Shown here one piece after another: positions 6,458-15,402 of a stretch of 37,570 nucleotides of DNA. Each line of letters opens with the position of its first letter. Position 1 is the first letter of the stretch. The notes beneath the pieces are model-generated. The model did no database searches. It saw nothing but the letters and a program-made list of their open reading frames with translations, and was not told the origin of the DNA. Source of the DNA: an uncultured Prevotellaceae bacterium (GTDB lineage Bacteria; Bacteroidota; Bacteroidia; Bacteroidales; Muribaculaceae); the NCBI GenBank assembly GCA_946406035.1, contig CAMJJG010000026.1, positions 1 through 37,570 on the forward strand. Reading direction: 5' to 3'. The position numbers and the translations under genes were made by a program.

Positions 6458-7165
6458 ATGATTATGGCAATAAAAGCATTGTTTATAAACGGAAGTCCCC
6501 GCAAGAACAACAACACAGCTCAAATGCTGATTCAAGCGATGCAGGGCGCCGAGAGCATGGGTGCTGAAACAGAGTTGGTGCACCTGTATGATATCCAATT
6601 CCCCGGCTGCAAGAGCTGTTTCGCTTGCAAAATCAAGAACTCCAAGACCAACGGCGTGTGCGCCTTGCGCGACGATCTGCGTCCCGTGTTAGAGCGTGCC
6701 CGTCAAGCCGATGTCATTGTGATTGGCTCGCCGGTCTATTACAGTTATCCCACGGGGGTCGTGCACTCATTCATGGAGCGGTTGATGTTCCCGGTGGGCA
6801 CATACATGTATGAAATGCCCGAAGGCGAAGCCGACGGGCACATGGGCAAACACATCACATTGCGCGACAAAGTGATACCGACGGCAATGATCCTTACCAT
6901 GAATTGCCCCGAAGATTACATGAAAGCAATCGGTTATCCCGCAATACTGGAGGAGAACTCTAAGGTGATGGAAGACATTTTCGGTTACTCCGAAACACTG
7001 TATGCTTTCAACACCTATCAGTTTAACGACTACTCTCGCTATGACTTCAACTTGTTCAGCGAGGAGGACAAGCGCAAGTATCGTGATGAGCATTTCCCCA
7101 TCGACCTGCAAAATGCTTTTGATCTGGGAAAGCGGCTCGTTGAGAAAGCGGCAGAACAAGATTAA
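6458..7165 (+). CDS. NADPH-dependent FMN reductase-like flavoprotein
   Basis: The 235-residue protein (or 233 if the ATG at 6464, MAIKALF, is used) belongs to the flavodoxin-like fold. It has the phosphate-binding loop INGSPRKNNNTAQML near residue 10, a CKSCFACK motif near 50-58, and the flavin-ring loop GSPVYYSYPTGVVHSFMERL near 90-110. The CxxC-x-x-C motif and this loop are typical of the iron-sulfur flavoprotein/NAD(P)H reductase branch, but with only these Cys an Fe-S cluster is uncertain. It probably transfers electrons from NAD(P)H to quinones, nitro compounds or a protein partner. It stands alone between two hairpins. Confidence 0.85.
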   Translation: MIMAIKALFINGSPRKNNNTAQMLIQAMQGAESMGAETELVHLYDIQFPGCKSCFACKIKNSKTNGVCALRDDLRPVLERARQADVIVIGSPVYYSYPTGVVHSFMERLMFPVGTYMYEMPEGEADGHMGKHITLRDKVIPTAMILTMNCPEDYMKAIGYPAILEENSKVMEDIFGYSETLYAFNTYQFNDYSRYDFNLFSEEDKRKYRDEHFPIDLQNAFDLGKRLVEKAAEQD

Positions 7166-7185
7166 TACCCCAAAAGGATTCCTAC

Positions 7186-7224
7186 TGCTGTCATGATAGT
7201 CCCCAGGCGACTACCATGACAGCA
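7186..7224 (+). terminator. Strong hairpin terminator after the flavoprotein
   Basis: TGCTGTCATGATAGTC pairs with GACTACCATGACAGCA (one A-C mismatch) around a 7-base loop. GCATTTTCT follows. It lies 20 bases after the stop. Confidence 0.75.
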
Positions 7225-7249
7225 GCATTTTCTACCGAGTAAAAAAGAG

Positions 7250-7270
7250 GGTAATGATATAGATGTTAGC
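7250..7270. repeat. Partial copy of the palindromic element
   Basis: This segment matches one arm of the element at 3083-3145 (read on the minus strand there) at nearly all of 20 positions, with the opposite arm missing. It lies between the two terminators of convergent genes. Confidence 0.4.
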
Positions 7271-7291
7271 GGGTCTAATGTGGATGAAGAG

Positions 7292-7323
7292 CCCCCGAGG
7301 GCTGAGTCATCAACTCTCGGGGG
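7292..7323 (-). terminator. Hairpin terminator of the FAD/Fe-S oxidoreductase
   Basis: CCCCCGAG (7292-7299) pairs with CTCGGGGG (7316-7323). On the minus strand it comes 26 bases after the oxidoreductase stop. No T run follows. Confidence 0.65.
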
Positions 7324-7349
7324 TCATTAAAAATTAAGATGGGTATCCT

Positions 7350-10300
7350 TTACTGGAACGCGTTCTCGCTAAGGCCCTTGCCGCCAATGGCAAGATCCTT
7401 CATGTAGGCAGGAACAGGTTTACCCAGATACTTGTCAACATACAGTTTGGCAAGATACTGGCCAAGCATGAAGCCATGGCCACGCAAGCCCGTGAGCAGA
7501 CCCACCTCGGGGTCGATGATGTAACGCGGCTCGATGTAGTAGCCGGCCCACACCGCATGGAAGCCCACATTGGCCAGATTAGGTATCCACTGTGCAAACA
7601 TCTCACTGACGACCTTGAGGAAGGCCTGTGAATTGTACTTCAAGTTCTGGCGGGCCTCATAGGGGTCACAGTCGGGTGATGCACAGCCGATGATCTGCCC
7701 CGTGTGCAGGAACTGCTGGCCATAAACGGCATTGAAGCCCTTGTAATGGCGGCGATCGATGATCATGTCGAGTGAGTCGCCGTTCACGCCCATATTGGGC
7801 AGCCGGCGGGTAATGAATGCCTGGTGCTTGACAGGATAGAGCTGGGTGTCGATGCCGAGCATGTCGGTAAATTTCTCTGAACCCCATCCCATGGCATTGA
7901 CAAAGTGGTCGCAAGTGTATTCCACATAATGCTTGTCATGACGACGAACCAGCACACGGTACTTGTCGCCCACACGCTCAACATGCAGCACCTCGCAGTC
8001 CTCGAGCACTTGTCCACCATGCTGCTTACCCACATTGCGCACATACTCGATTGTGCGTCCTGGAGTGGCTTGCCAGCAGTTCTCAGAAATCAGGGCGTGA
8101 CTGTAGATATTGTCATTGGGATTCCAGTAAGGCGAGATGACCTTGGTGAAATCCTTGCGGTCGATCATGTAGGCCTCACTCCAGGCACGTGACGCGTCAA
8201 GCGAACGATAGGTGGCATCGTCGTGCACCAGGTTGACATAGCGGGTCATCTTCAGGTCGATGTTGCAATGCTGCTGGTCGTCTCGGAAGATTTCCAGGTT
8301 GTGCATGGCAATGTCGCTGATGTCAGGATTGGAGAAGGCAGGACGCCCGCCACCGATGCAGCGCCACGTCGAGCCACGGTCATAGTTGACCAGGATGGTG
8401 CGCTTGCCTGCCTCGGCAAAGTAGCGGAATGCCGCGCTGCCAGCCATGCCGCCGCCAGCGACAAGGATCTCGGTCTCGGCCTTCTCGATGATGGAACCGT
8501 GCTCAAACACAAAGGTCTCCTTAGTTTCGCCATTATAGACGTCACCCAGGGTCACTTGGTTGGCCAGCGGTGCGCGTGGAGTGCTGTCGCCGGTCACCTC
8601 GATGCCATGGGCACGCAGGATCTGCTTGGCGCGCGACACACATCGCTTGCCACGGCAGGGTCCCATACCCATGCGAGTGGTGTGCTTGAGCTCATCCACC
8701 GAGATGTACTTGCGGTCTCCAACCACAGCCAGCAGGGTCTTTACGTCCACGTCCTCGCAGTGGCAAACAAACGACTTGCCCTCCTCGGGATTGGTCAGCT
8801 GACGGAGAGTCAGAGGCTCGGGATAGCGCTCCTTGAGGATGAAACCGTTAATTTGATTCAGGTCATCGGCTTGAGATACCTGTATGCGGGCCACGTTGGT
8901 TTTATTGTCCTTCTTGAGCACCTTCTCGATGACACCCTGGCCCACTTTGGCTCCATTGTCATCAACCAGGAACACCTCCTTGCCCTCCTCTACCTCATAC
9001 TCTACCGGCAGGAAGACAACATTCTTGCTCTTGTCGTAGCCAAAGATTGCCAGACCAGGACAATGGTTCACACACTGCATGCAGCCGATGCACTTGTCAT
9101 AATCGACCATGGGCACCGATGATGTGGTGGGCTTGGAAATCGCACCCTGCGGACAAGAGAAGGTACAAGGATTGCATGCGAACCCATAAAGGCAGTTAAT
9201 CTTGACATAGGGCTTGGAGGCCATGCGGTCGGCACTGGGAACGCGCGGCTGTTCCAGCAGTCGAACGGGGCGCTGCTGTGAGTCGATATACTGGCGGGAG
9301 ACGTCGAGATAGTCCTCATAGGGGAAACGGATGCCTAACTCCTGAGCCACCTCATAGGCCACCTGACGGCCACGCAGCACGGCGCTGGTGCCCTCGCCGA
9401 TGCGCACGGCGTCACCGGCTCCATAGACGTTGCGGCCAAACACGGCACGGCCCTTGACCAAGAGTTGATTATCGGGAATCAAGCCCGTGCAGATGTTGAT
9501 GATATCAATGTCATCTATCACGCGCTCGGTACCGGGAATAGGTTGGAAATTGCGGCACTCGGCAATGACCGCACCGGTAACACCGGTATAGTCATCATTG
9601 GGGATAGCTCGGATGAGCACATGCGACGTCATGATGGGGATTCCCAGACGGCGCACGCGATTGGCCTGCACCGGGAATCCTCCCTCGTGATCCATACCCT
9701 CGATAATGGCCTTGATGGTTGCACCAGCCTGCATGGCCTGGTAGCTGGTGAGGTAGCCGATGTTGCCGGCGCCTACGGTGAGCACGCGTTTACCCAGCAG
9801 GGTATGCTCCTGGTTCATCATCTTCTGGAACACGGCTGCGGTATATACGCCCGGCACGTCATCGTTTTCAAACACGGGCATGAAGGGCACGGCACCGGTA
9901 GCGACCACCAGATGGTCGGCGTCGATGTAGCTCACCTCTTGGGTAACGATATTCTTCAGGGCGATGCGGCGACCCTCGAGCAGGTCCCACACGGTGTTGT
10001 TCAACAGGATGCCGTCGTGGCTGTCGCCGGCAAGCGTCTTGGCGATGTCAAAGCCGCGCATGCCGCCAAACTTCTGTTCCTTCTCAAAGAAGAAGAACTG
10101 ATGGGTCTGCATATTGAACTGCCCGCCCTCGGTGGCGTTGTTGTCAACCACAATGTTGGGGATGCCCAGCGCCGTGAGCTGCTCGCGGCAAGCCAGTCCG
10201 GCAGGTCCACCGCCAATGATGGCAACAGTTGTTTTGTATATTTTGGTTTCGGTAGCCGCATGACTCTTTCCCTCGGGCATATAGTCCTTGGAGATCTCAA

Positions 10301-10571
10301 GAACCTCTTTCACGCCATCGACAAGGGTAATGCAGATGCGGCGCACCTGACCGTCGACAAGCATCTCACAGGCTCCGCACTTGCCGATGCCACACTCCAG
10401 ACTGCGGTTGCGGCCGGAGGTACTGTGGCTGTGCACGACAAATCCTGCCTGGTGAAGGGCGGCAGCAATGGTTTTGCCTTTCTGGCCGCGTACGGTTCTC
10501 CCCTCGAACTGGAATTCTACATATTCTTCTTCGGGAAGGTCAAGGATAGGATGATTTTCAATTTTGTACAT
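7350..10571 (-). CDS. Multidomain FAD/Fe-S oxidoreductase (opine/D-amino-acid dehydrogenase-like fusion)
   Basis: This 1073-residue soluble enzyme joins modules that are separate subunits in opine, hydroxyproline and HcnABC-type dehydrogenases. In order they are: a 2Fe-2S domain with Cys60, 65, 68 and 80; a pyridine-nucleotide-disulfide-type FAD domain starting IIGGGPAGLAC (118-128) with GAGD at 384-387; and two ferredoxin clusters (Cys466/469/473 followed by Pro, and Cys494/497/500/504). Then come a BFD-like 2Fe-2S segment (Cys603/605 and 639/644) and a second FAD domain of the DAO family (VAGGGMAGSAA at 704-714). Electrons probably pass from an amine or 2-hydroxy/amino acid at the DAO flavin through the clusters to the other flavin. 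The substrate is unknown. No partner genes adjoin, consistent with the fusion being self-sufficient. Confidence 0.85.
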   Translation of the reverse strand: MYKIENHPILDLPEEEYVEFQFEGRTVRGQKGKTIAAALHQAGFVVHSHSTSGRNRSLECGIGKCGACEMLVDGQVRRICITLVDGVKEVLEISKDYMPEGKSHAATETKIYKTTVAIIGGGPAGLACREQLTALGIPNIVVDNNATEGGQFNMQTHQFFFFEKEQKFGGMRGFDIAKTLAGDSHDGILLNNTVWDLLEGRRIALKNIVTQEVSYIDADHLVVATGAVPFMPVFENDDVPGVYTAAVFQKMMNQEHTLLGKRVLTVGAGNIGYLTSYQAMQAGATIKAIIEGMDHEGGFPVQANRVRRLGIPIMTSHVLIRAIPNDDYTGVTGAVIAECRNFQPIPGTERVIDDIDIINICTGLIPDNQLLVKGRAVFGRNVYGAGDAVRIGEGTSAVLRGRQVAYEVAQELGIRFPYEDYLDVSRQYIDSQQRPVRLLEQPRVPSADRMASKPYVKINCLYGFACNPCTFSCPQGAISKPTTSSVPMVDYDKCIGCMQCVNHCPGLAIFGYDKSKNVVFLPVEYEVEEGKEVFLVDDNGAKVGQGVIEKVLKKDNKTNVARIQVSQADDLNQINGFILKERYPEPLTLRQLTNPEEGKSFVCHCEDVDVKTLLAVVGDRKYISVDELKHTTRMGMGPCRGKRCVSRAKQILRAHGIEVTGDSTPRAPLANQVTLGDVYNGETKETFVFEHGSIIEKAETEILVAGGGMAGSAAFRYFAEAGKRTILVNYDRGSTWRCIGGGRPAFSNPDISDIAMHNLEIFRDDQQHCNIDLKMTRYVNLVHDDATYRSLDASRAWSEAYMIDRKDFTKVISPYWNPNDNIYSHALISENCWQATPGRTIEYVRNVGKQHGGQVLEDCEVLHVERVGDKYRVLVRRHDKHYVEYTCDHFVNAMGWGSEKFTDMLGIDTQLYPVKHQAFITRRLPNMGVNGDSLDMIIDRRHYKGFNAVYGQQFLHTGQIIGCASPDCDPYEARQNLKYNSQAFLKVVSEMFAQWIPNLANVGFHAVWAGYYIEPRYIIDPEVGLLTGLRGHGFMLGQYLAKLYVDKYLGKPVPAYMKDLAIGGKGLSENAFQ

Positions 10572-10621
10572 GATGACTAGTTTCTTATGGTTATTGTTTC
10601 TCGAGTCAGTTATTGATTTGG

Positions 10622-10629
10622 CAAATATA
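10622..10629 (-). promoter_or_regulatory. -7 promoter motif for the oxidoreductase
   Basis: On the minus strand TATATTTG, 50 bases before the ATG. No convincing -33. The rest of 10630-10768 shows nothing coding. Confidence 0.45.
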
Positions 10630-10768
10630 CATACATTTCCCGATTTGTAAAGCAGTCTTGCTAAAAAAAGTGCATAAAAAACTACAAATGTTTACTTATT
10701 CCAGCATATCGGCAATAATAATCGCCCCCCCAGATAGGGTAGCGCAGTCAATTGGTCGAGGCTCTCAT

Positions 10769-10962
10769 TTAGGCAAAGCGCCAGCGCCCGTCGCGCTTGA
10801 CAAGCGTGCATGACAGTTGCGGACGTCAATTTTCACATACTTGTCCTGGTAGCTAAGGGCATACATCGTCAGTTTGTCCTTGCCATCCACCTCGGTCACT
10901 AGAGTTACCTGAACATAGCGGGTTCCCGTAGCGTGGGTCTTGACCAGAAAGACTACATTCTG
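10769..10962 (-). pseudogene. Frameshifted 3' remnant of an unidentified gene
   Basis: The minus strand reads TGTRYVQVTLVTEVDGKDKL then TMYALSYQDKYVKIDVRNC. After that the frame drifts: one base further on, LVKRDGRWRFA followed by a stop (10769-10771) is the natural ending. So a single-base deletion near 10805 separates the two pieces. Upstream an in-frame TAG at 10963-10965 closes the frame and no start is present. The alternating strand-like pattern and the final GRWRFA look like the end of a small beta-rich or NTF2-like domain, but I cannot name the family. It is a decayed gene fragment. Confidence 0.55.
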
Positions 10963-11082
10963 CTATCCATTCATGTGGAACTGTAGCAAATTCGGCCATC
11001 GTCCAGTGCAGGAGTGCGCGCCACTTGAAGCCATTCTGCTTGATGGCTCCATGGGCGGGGCATTTAGCCACCGCCAGACACA

Positions 11083-11110
11083 TTGGATCAGGAAAAATTG
11101 TGTAACTTTG
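11083..11110 (+). promoter_or_regulatory. Promoter of the cbiA-cbiB operon
   Basis: TAACTTTG (11103-11110) matches the -7 motif, with TTG at 11083-11085 (17-base spacer, slightly short). The ATG lies only 12 bases after the motif, so the leader is almost absent. This rules out a riboswitch in front of this operon. Confidence 0.55.
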
Positions 11111-11122
11111 CAGCCAGATATT

Positions 11123-12394
11123 ATGAAGCACGGTTTTTTTATAGGGGCTCCCGCCAGTGGCTCGGGTAAGACGACAGTTGCCCGCGGCCTGATGGCGCTA
11201 TACACGCTCGAGGGATACCGGGTGCAACCGTTCAAGTGCGGGCCCGACTACATCGACACCAAGTTTCATCAGGCTGTGTGCGGCAGGCCCAGCATCAATC
11301 TCGATACCTTTATGGCCACGCCCCGGCATGTGCAACAGTTATACAGCCGTTATGGGTCTGGAGCCGACCTGTGCATCGTCGAGGGCATGATGGGCCTGCT
11401 TGACGGTTATGACCGTGACCGCGGCTCGACGGCCGATGTTGCCCGCGCCCTAGGCGCCCCCATTGTGCTGGTGGTCGATGCCAAGTCGGCAGCCTACTCG
11501 ACAGCCGCGCTCATCTCGGGTTTCATCCACTTCAGCAAGGGAGTGCACATCGCCGGTGTCATTTTCAATCGCGTCGGGTCTGAAAGGCATTACGCCATGT
11601 TGCAGCAGGTGTGTGACGACTTGGGTATTGAGTGTTACGGCTATTTGCCCAAGAGTACCACCCTGGAGCACGGTTCACGGTACCTGGGGCTTGACTACAG
11701 TGAGAGCGCCGAGAGTCAACCGCTGATTGAGCTATTGAAGAAGCACGTCAACTGGCAACGCCTGTTAGAACTCACCACCACCCTGCCCCAAGCCGAGGAT
11801 TGCCTCACCAGCAATGCGACCTGCAAGCACGAGGGTCACACGGGCCTAACACTGGTAGCACGCAACGACGAGGCCTTCTCCTTTATCTACCAGGAAAACA
11901 TCGACTCGCTTGAAAATGTGTCGTTTTTTGACCCTGAAACCGATGTTCCCGATCTTGACGACGTGGCGCTACTCTACCTGCCAGGCGGATACCCCGAGAA
12001 GCACCTCGAGACGCTGGTACAAGCCCACGCCACACGGCAGGCCATCAAGGAGTATGCCGAGCGCGGCGGACGCATCGTTGCCGAGTGCGGCGGCATGATG
12101 TACCTGTGTGACCACATCGTCACCGACGATGGCGAGTTCCCGATGTGTGGCGTGCTCCCCTACTCCATCACGGCCCGCAAGGCCGATCGCCGGCTGTCGC
12201 TGGGCTATCGTCGCTTCATGCTTGACGGCGAGGAGCACCGTGGCCATGAGTTCCATTACACGCAGTTCCTGGGCGAGATGCCGCCATCGGTTGCACAGGT
12301 ATATAATGCCAAGGGGGAGCCTATTACCACACCAGTCATCCGCTACAAGAACGTGCTGGCCAGTTACACACATCTATATCAGATACCAAGATAG
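11123..12394 (+). CDS. cbiA: Cobyrinate a,c-diamide synthase
   Basis: The 423-residue enzyme amidates the a and c side chains of cobyrinate with glutamine and ATP. The N-terminal domain has a P-loop in GAPASGSGKTT (about residues 8-18) and the KCGPDYIDTKFH and VEGMMGLLDGYD blocks of the CbiA/CobB family. The C-terminal class I glutaminase has its nucleophile Cys322 in AECGGMMYL, and the tail has HEFHYTQF with the paired His. The start at 11123 fits the family; an in-frame extension of 61 codons upstream would contain the promoter. It opens a five-gene operon for the late steps of B12 synthesis. In the anaerobic route this acts before adenosylation. Confidence 0.95.
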   Translation: MKHGFFIGAPASGSGKTTVARGLMALYTLEGYRVQPFKCGPDYIDTKFHQAVCGRPSINLDTFMATPRHVQQLYSRYGSGADLCIVEGMMGLLDGYDRDRGSTADVARALGAPIVLVVDAKSAAYSTAALISGFIHFSKGVHIAGVIFNRVGSERHYAMLQQVCDDLGIECYGYLPKSTTLEHGSRYLGLDYSESAESQPLIELLKKHVNWQRLLELTTTLPQAEDCLTSNATCKHEGHTGLTLVARNDEAFSFIYQENIDSLENVSFFDPETDVPDLDDVALLYLPGGYPEKHLETLVQAHATRQAIKEYAERGGRIVAECGGMMYLCDHIVTDDGEFPMCGVLPYSITARKADRRLSLGYRRFMLDGEEHRGHEFHYTQFLGEMPPSVAQVYNAKGEPITTPVIRYKNVLASYTHLYQIPR

Positions 12395-12449
12395 CAGTTC
12401 CGGCAGGATCCACTACGCCTTGCCGCCACTATAAAGAGCAAGAACAGAA

Positions 12450-12950
12450 ATGAAACAAATATATACCAAAACAGGAGATCAAGGGCAGACATCGCTGCGC
12501 AGTGGCGCCAGGGTGCCGAAATATGACCCGCGCATCGAGGCCAACGGGCAAATTGACCAGCTAAACGCTCAACTGGGCATCGTGCGGTCGATGCTCTCAC
12601 AAGGCGATGCCAGTTATCAACTCATTCACACCATTCAACGCGAGTTGATGGTCGTGATGAGCCACATTGCCACGCCCCAGGGTAGCAACAATCCCCGCGA
12701 GTCGCATGCCGCCGACCTTACCCGTCAGCTCGAGGACGCCATCGACCGCAGTGGCTATCAAGGCGGCTTTGTCGTTCCTGGTGGCGGCTCGACACTAGCG
12801 GCATTCATTCATCTGGCTCGCACCCAAGCCCGCACAGTGGAACGCCGGTTGTGGTCACTCCACACCCAGTACCCCATTGACGAGGCGGTGCTGGCGCTGA
12901 TAAACCGCCTGTCTGATTATCTGTTTATTCTAGCCAACGAGAAAGAATGA
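12450..12950 (+). CDS. Cob(I)alamin adenosyltransferase, PduO type
   Basis: This 166-residue protein adds the 5'-deoxyadenosyl group from ATP to the reduced cobalt. The PduO/CobO-II family signature is clear: YTKTGDQGQTSL at residues 5-16 binds ATP, followed by RVPKYDPRIEANGQIDQLNAQLG, and then a helical bundle with the RTQARTVERRLWSL block near the end. Its length is near the family norm. It lies 55 bases after cbiA and its last codons overlap the cbiP start by 4 bases, implying translational coupling. Placed between the two amidating enzymes, it probably works on the a,c-diamide. Confidence 0.93.
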   Translation: MKQIYTKTGDQGQTSLRSGARVPKYDPRIEANGQIDQLNAQLGIVRSMLSQGDASYQLIHTIQRELMVVMSHIATPQGSNNPRESHAADLTRQLEDAIDRSGYQGGFVVPGGGSTLAAFIHLARTQARTVERRLWSLHTQYPIDEAVLALINRLSDYLFILANEKE

Positions 12951-14422
12951 AGCATCTGCATCCTATCATGCTGGCCGGAACGGGCAGCGACGTGGGCAAG
13001 AGCGTCATCGCTGCAGCGCTGTGCCGCATCTTCAAGCAAGATGGTTACAGACCCGCGCCCTTCAAGGCCCAGAACATGGCATTGAACTCGTTTGCCACGC
13101 CCGACGGGCTGGAAATAGGCCGTGCCCAGGCCGTGCAGGCCGAAGCGGCAGGCATTCCCTGCCACACCGACATGAATCCGCTACTATTGAAGCCGCAGTC
13201 CGACCACACGTCTCAGGTTGTCCTGCATGGCCGTCCCATCGGCAACAAGAACGCCTACGACTACTGGCGCCGCGGCCAGTCTGATATTGATTACCGCCGC
13301 GAGGTGTGTGACGCCTTTGACCGGCTGGCCAGCCGCTACAACCCCATCGTGATGGAGGGCGCCGGCAGCATCAGCGAGATCAACCTGCGAGACACCGACC
13401 TGGTGAATCTGCCCATGGCTCGACACGCCAGGGCCGACGTGGTTCTCGTGGGCGACATCGACCGGGGCGGCGTGTTTGCGTCGGTCTATGGCAGCATCGC
13501 CCTGCAATCGCCACAGGACCGCAGCCTCATCAAGGGCATCATCATCAACAAGTTTCGCGGCGACATGCGCCTGTTTGATGAGGGCAGGAAAATGCTCGAG
13601 GACATCTGCGGCATTCCCGTGCTAGGAGTCATCCCGTACTATAAGGACATCTATATCGAGGAGGAAGACAGCGTCGCACTGGCACAAAAGTCCATGCAGG
13701 CCCAGCGCGGCAAGGTCAATGTGGCCGTAATCATGCTGCGCCACTTGTCCAATTACACCGACTTTGACGCCCTGGAGCGAGACCCGCGGGTGCACCTGTT
13801 CTACACCAACAATACCGAGGACATCAAGAAGGCCGACATCATCGTCCTGCCTGGTACCAAATCGACGCTGCACGACCTGTACGAGCTGCGCCGCAACGGC
13901 TGCGCCCAGGCCATCGTGCGTGCACACCGCGAGGGCGCGACGGTAATGGGAATCTGTGGCGGATACCAGATGATGGGCATCGAGGTGCTCGACCCCGACC
14001 ATGTAGAGGGCGACATCGAGCGATTGCCAGGCTTGGGCCTATTGCCCACGACCACCACGATGAGCGGCAGCAAGCAGACGCGCCAGGTAACTTGCCAATT
14101 TGGCACAGGCTACGAGATACACCAGGGCACGACTCTAACCGTGGGCGATGCACAAGCCTCGCCACTGCTGCACCTCGACGATGGGCGCGACGACGGCTAC
14201 ATTGTGGACGACAAGTGCATGGGCACCTATGTACATGGTGTTCTCGACAATGCGCCCTTTGTCGATTTCCTTTTGGAGCCCTTCAAGGACAAAATCACAG
14301 AGGGCGACAAGCCGTTCAACTATGCGGCTTTCAAGGAAGAGCAATACGACAAGTTGGCAGCTCATGTGCGCCAACACGTCGATATGGAACACATCTACAA
14401 AATCCTGACTGACCATGATTGA
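12947..14422 (+). CDS. cbiP: Cobyric acid synthase
   Basis: The 491-residue glutamine-dependent amidotransferase adds four amides (b, d, e, g) to adenosylcobyrinate a,c-diamide. The N-terminal ATPase domain shows GTGSDVGKSVIAAALCRIF and KAQNMALNSF, hallmarks of CobQ/CbiP, with VVLVGDIDRGGVFAS near 165-180. The C-terminal glutaminase has Cys337 in GICGGYQMMG. It overlaps the preceding adenosyltransferase by 4 bases and the following cobD by 8, so the three are a tightly coupled unit. Confidence 0.96.
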   Translation: MKHLHPIMLAGTGSDVGKSVIAAALCRIFKQDGYRPAPFKAQNMALNSFATPDGLEIGRAQAVQAEAAGIPCHTDMNPLLLKPQSDHTSQVVLHGRPIGNKNAYDYWRRGQSDIDYRREVCDAFDRLASRYNPIVMEGAGSISEINLRDTDLVNLPMARHARADVVLVGDIDRGGVFASVYGSIALQSPQDRSLIKGIIINKFRGDMRLFDEGRKMLEDICGIPVLGVIPYYKDIYIEEEDSVALAQKSMQAQRGKVNVAVIMLRHLSNYTDFDALERDPRVHLFYTNNTEDIKKADIIVLPGTKSTLHDLYELRRNGCAQAIVRAHREGATVMGICGGYQMMGIEVLDPDHVEGDIERLPGLGLLPTTTTMSGSKQTRQVTCQFGTGYEIHQGTTLTVGDAQASPLLHLDDGRDDGYIVDDKCMGTYVHGVLDNAPFVDFLLEPFKDKITEGDKPFNYAAFKEEQYDKLAAHVRQHVDMEHIYKILTDHD

Positions 14423-15398
14423 AGGACACGGCGACGACCTGTATCGCTATGATAATATCAAGATGAACTTCAGTTCCAACATCTATGCTGGGACTGACTT
14501 GAGTGCGCTGGAGCACTTTCTGGCCTCACGTTTGGATGTCATCCGTTCCTATCCCGAGCCAGCGGCGACTTCACTGGAGCAAATGATTGCCCGCGACAAC
14601 TGCATCAGTGCCGACGAGGTGCTGGTGACCAGTGGAGCAGTCGATGCCATCTACCTCATTGCCCAAACCTTCAGGCAGTTGGGATTCTGCCACGTCGTGC
14701 AGCCCACATTCAGGGAGTATGAGGACGCTTGCCGCGTGTTTGGCTACGAGGAGTGCGAGGACAGAGCCCTGTGCTGGCTATGCAATCCCAATAACCCCAC
14801 AGGCTACGTAATGGCAACAGAGGATGTGCTAGCTCTTGCCGAGCGTCACCGCCTACTCATCGTAGACCAGTCCTACGAGGACTACACGATGGCACCACTG
14901 CTGCAACCTGCCGATGTGGTTGGCCGTGACGATATCATTCTGTTGCACTCGATGACCAAGCGCTATGCCGTGCCAGGACTGCGCCTGGGCTATGTCACAG
15001 CCTCGGCATCCGTCATCAGCAGCCTGCGCGCGCAATATCGCCCCTGGGCCATCAACGCGCTGTCACTGGAAGCCGGCAAGTGGCTAGTTGAACAAGGAAA
15101 AACGGCGATTCCCGACCTCAGGGCCTATCTCGACGAGACAACCCGCCTGAGATCGATGATCAACGAGATTGATGGCATCAATGCGTTGGAAACTCAGACA
15201 AATTTCTTCCTCTGCACCATCAGCACTAGTACGGCAAGTGACTTGAAGGAGTACCTGGCCCGTGAGGATGGCATCCTGATCCGTGACGCATCCAATTTCA
15301 CTGGACTCACGCCACGACACTTCCGCATCGCCACCCAGTCACCAAGTGAGAACGATGCCCTCGTCACCGCCATCCACACATTTATAACTAAGAATTAA
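14415..15398 (+). CDS. cobD: Threonine-phosphate decarboxylase
   Basis: This PLP enzyme (327 aa) of the class I/II aminotransferase fold makes aminopropanol phosphate, the linker between corrin ring and nucleotide loop. Visible landmarks are HGDDLYRYD at the start, NPNNPTG at 124-130, Asp151 in IVDQSYEDY, the Schiff-base Lys182 in HSMTKRYAVPGLRLGY, and the phosphate-binding Arg in that same segment. Its position between cbiP and cbiB supports the CobD role over histidinol-phosphate aminotransferase, which it resembles. The upstream threonine kinase (PduX or BluE type) was not found in the window. Confidence 0.92.
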   Translation: MIEGHGDDLYRYDNIKMNFSSNIYAGTDLSALEHFLASRLDVIRSYPEPAATSLEQMIARDNCISADEVLVTSGAVDAIYLIAQTFRQLGFCHVVQPTFREYEDACRVFGYEECEDRALCWLCNPNNPTGYVMATEDVLALAERHRLLIVDQSYEDYTMAPLLQPADVVGRDDIILLHSMTKRYAVPGLRLGYVTASASVISSLRAQYRPWAINALSLEAGKWLVEQGKTAIPDLRAYLDETTRLRSMINEIDGINALETQTNFFLCTISTSTASDLKEYLAREDGILIRDASNFTGLTPRHFRIATQSPSENDALVTAIHTFITKN

Positions 15399-15402
15399 AC
15401 GA

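Noticed and set aside
9465-10580. Long plus-strand open frame (371 codons) antisense to the FAD/Fe-S oxidoreductase
   Set aside because: It is the shadow of a GC-rich gene; the minus-strand frame has all the family motifs, and the antisense product is a His/Gly/Ala-rich mixture without any.
10730-10770. tRNA D-arm-like stretch (GGGTAGCGCAGTCAATTGGTC)
   Set aside because: No acceptor stem, anticodon arm or T-arm can be completed around it, and it abuts the gene remnant at 10769.
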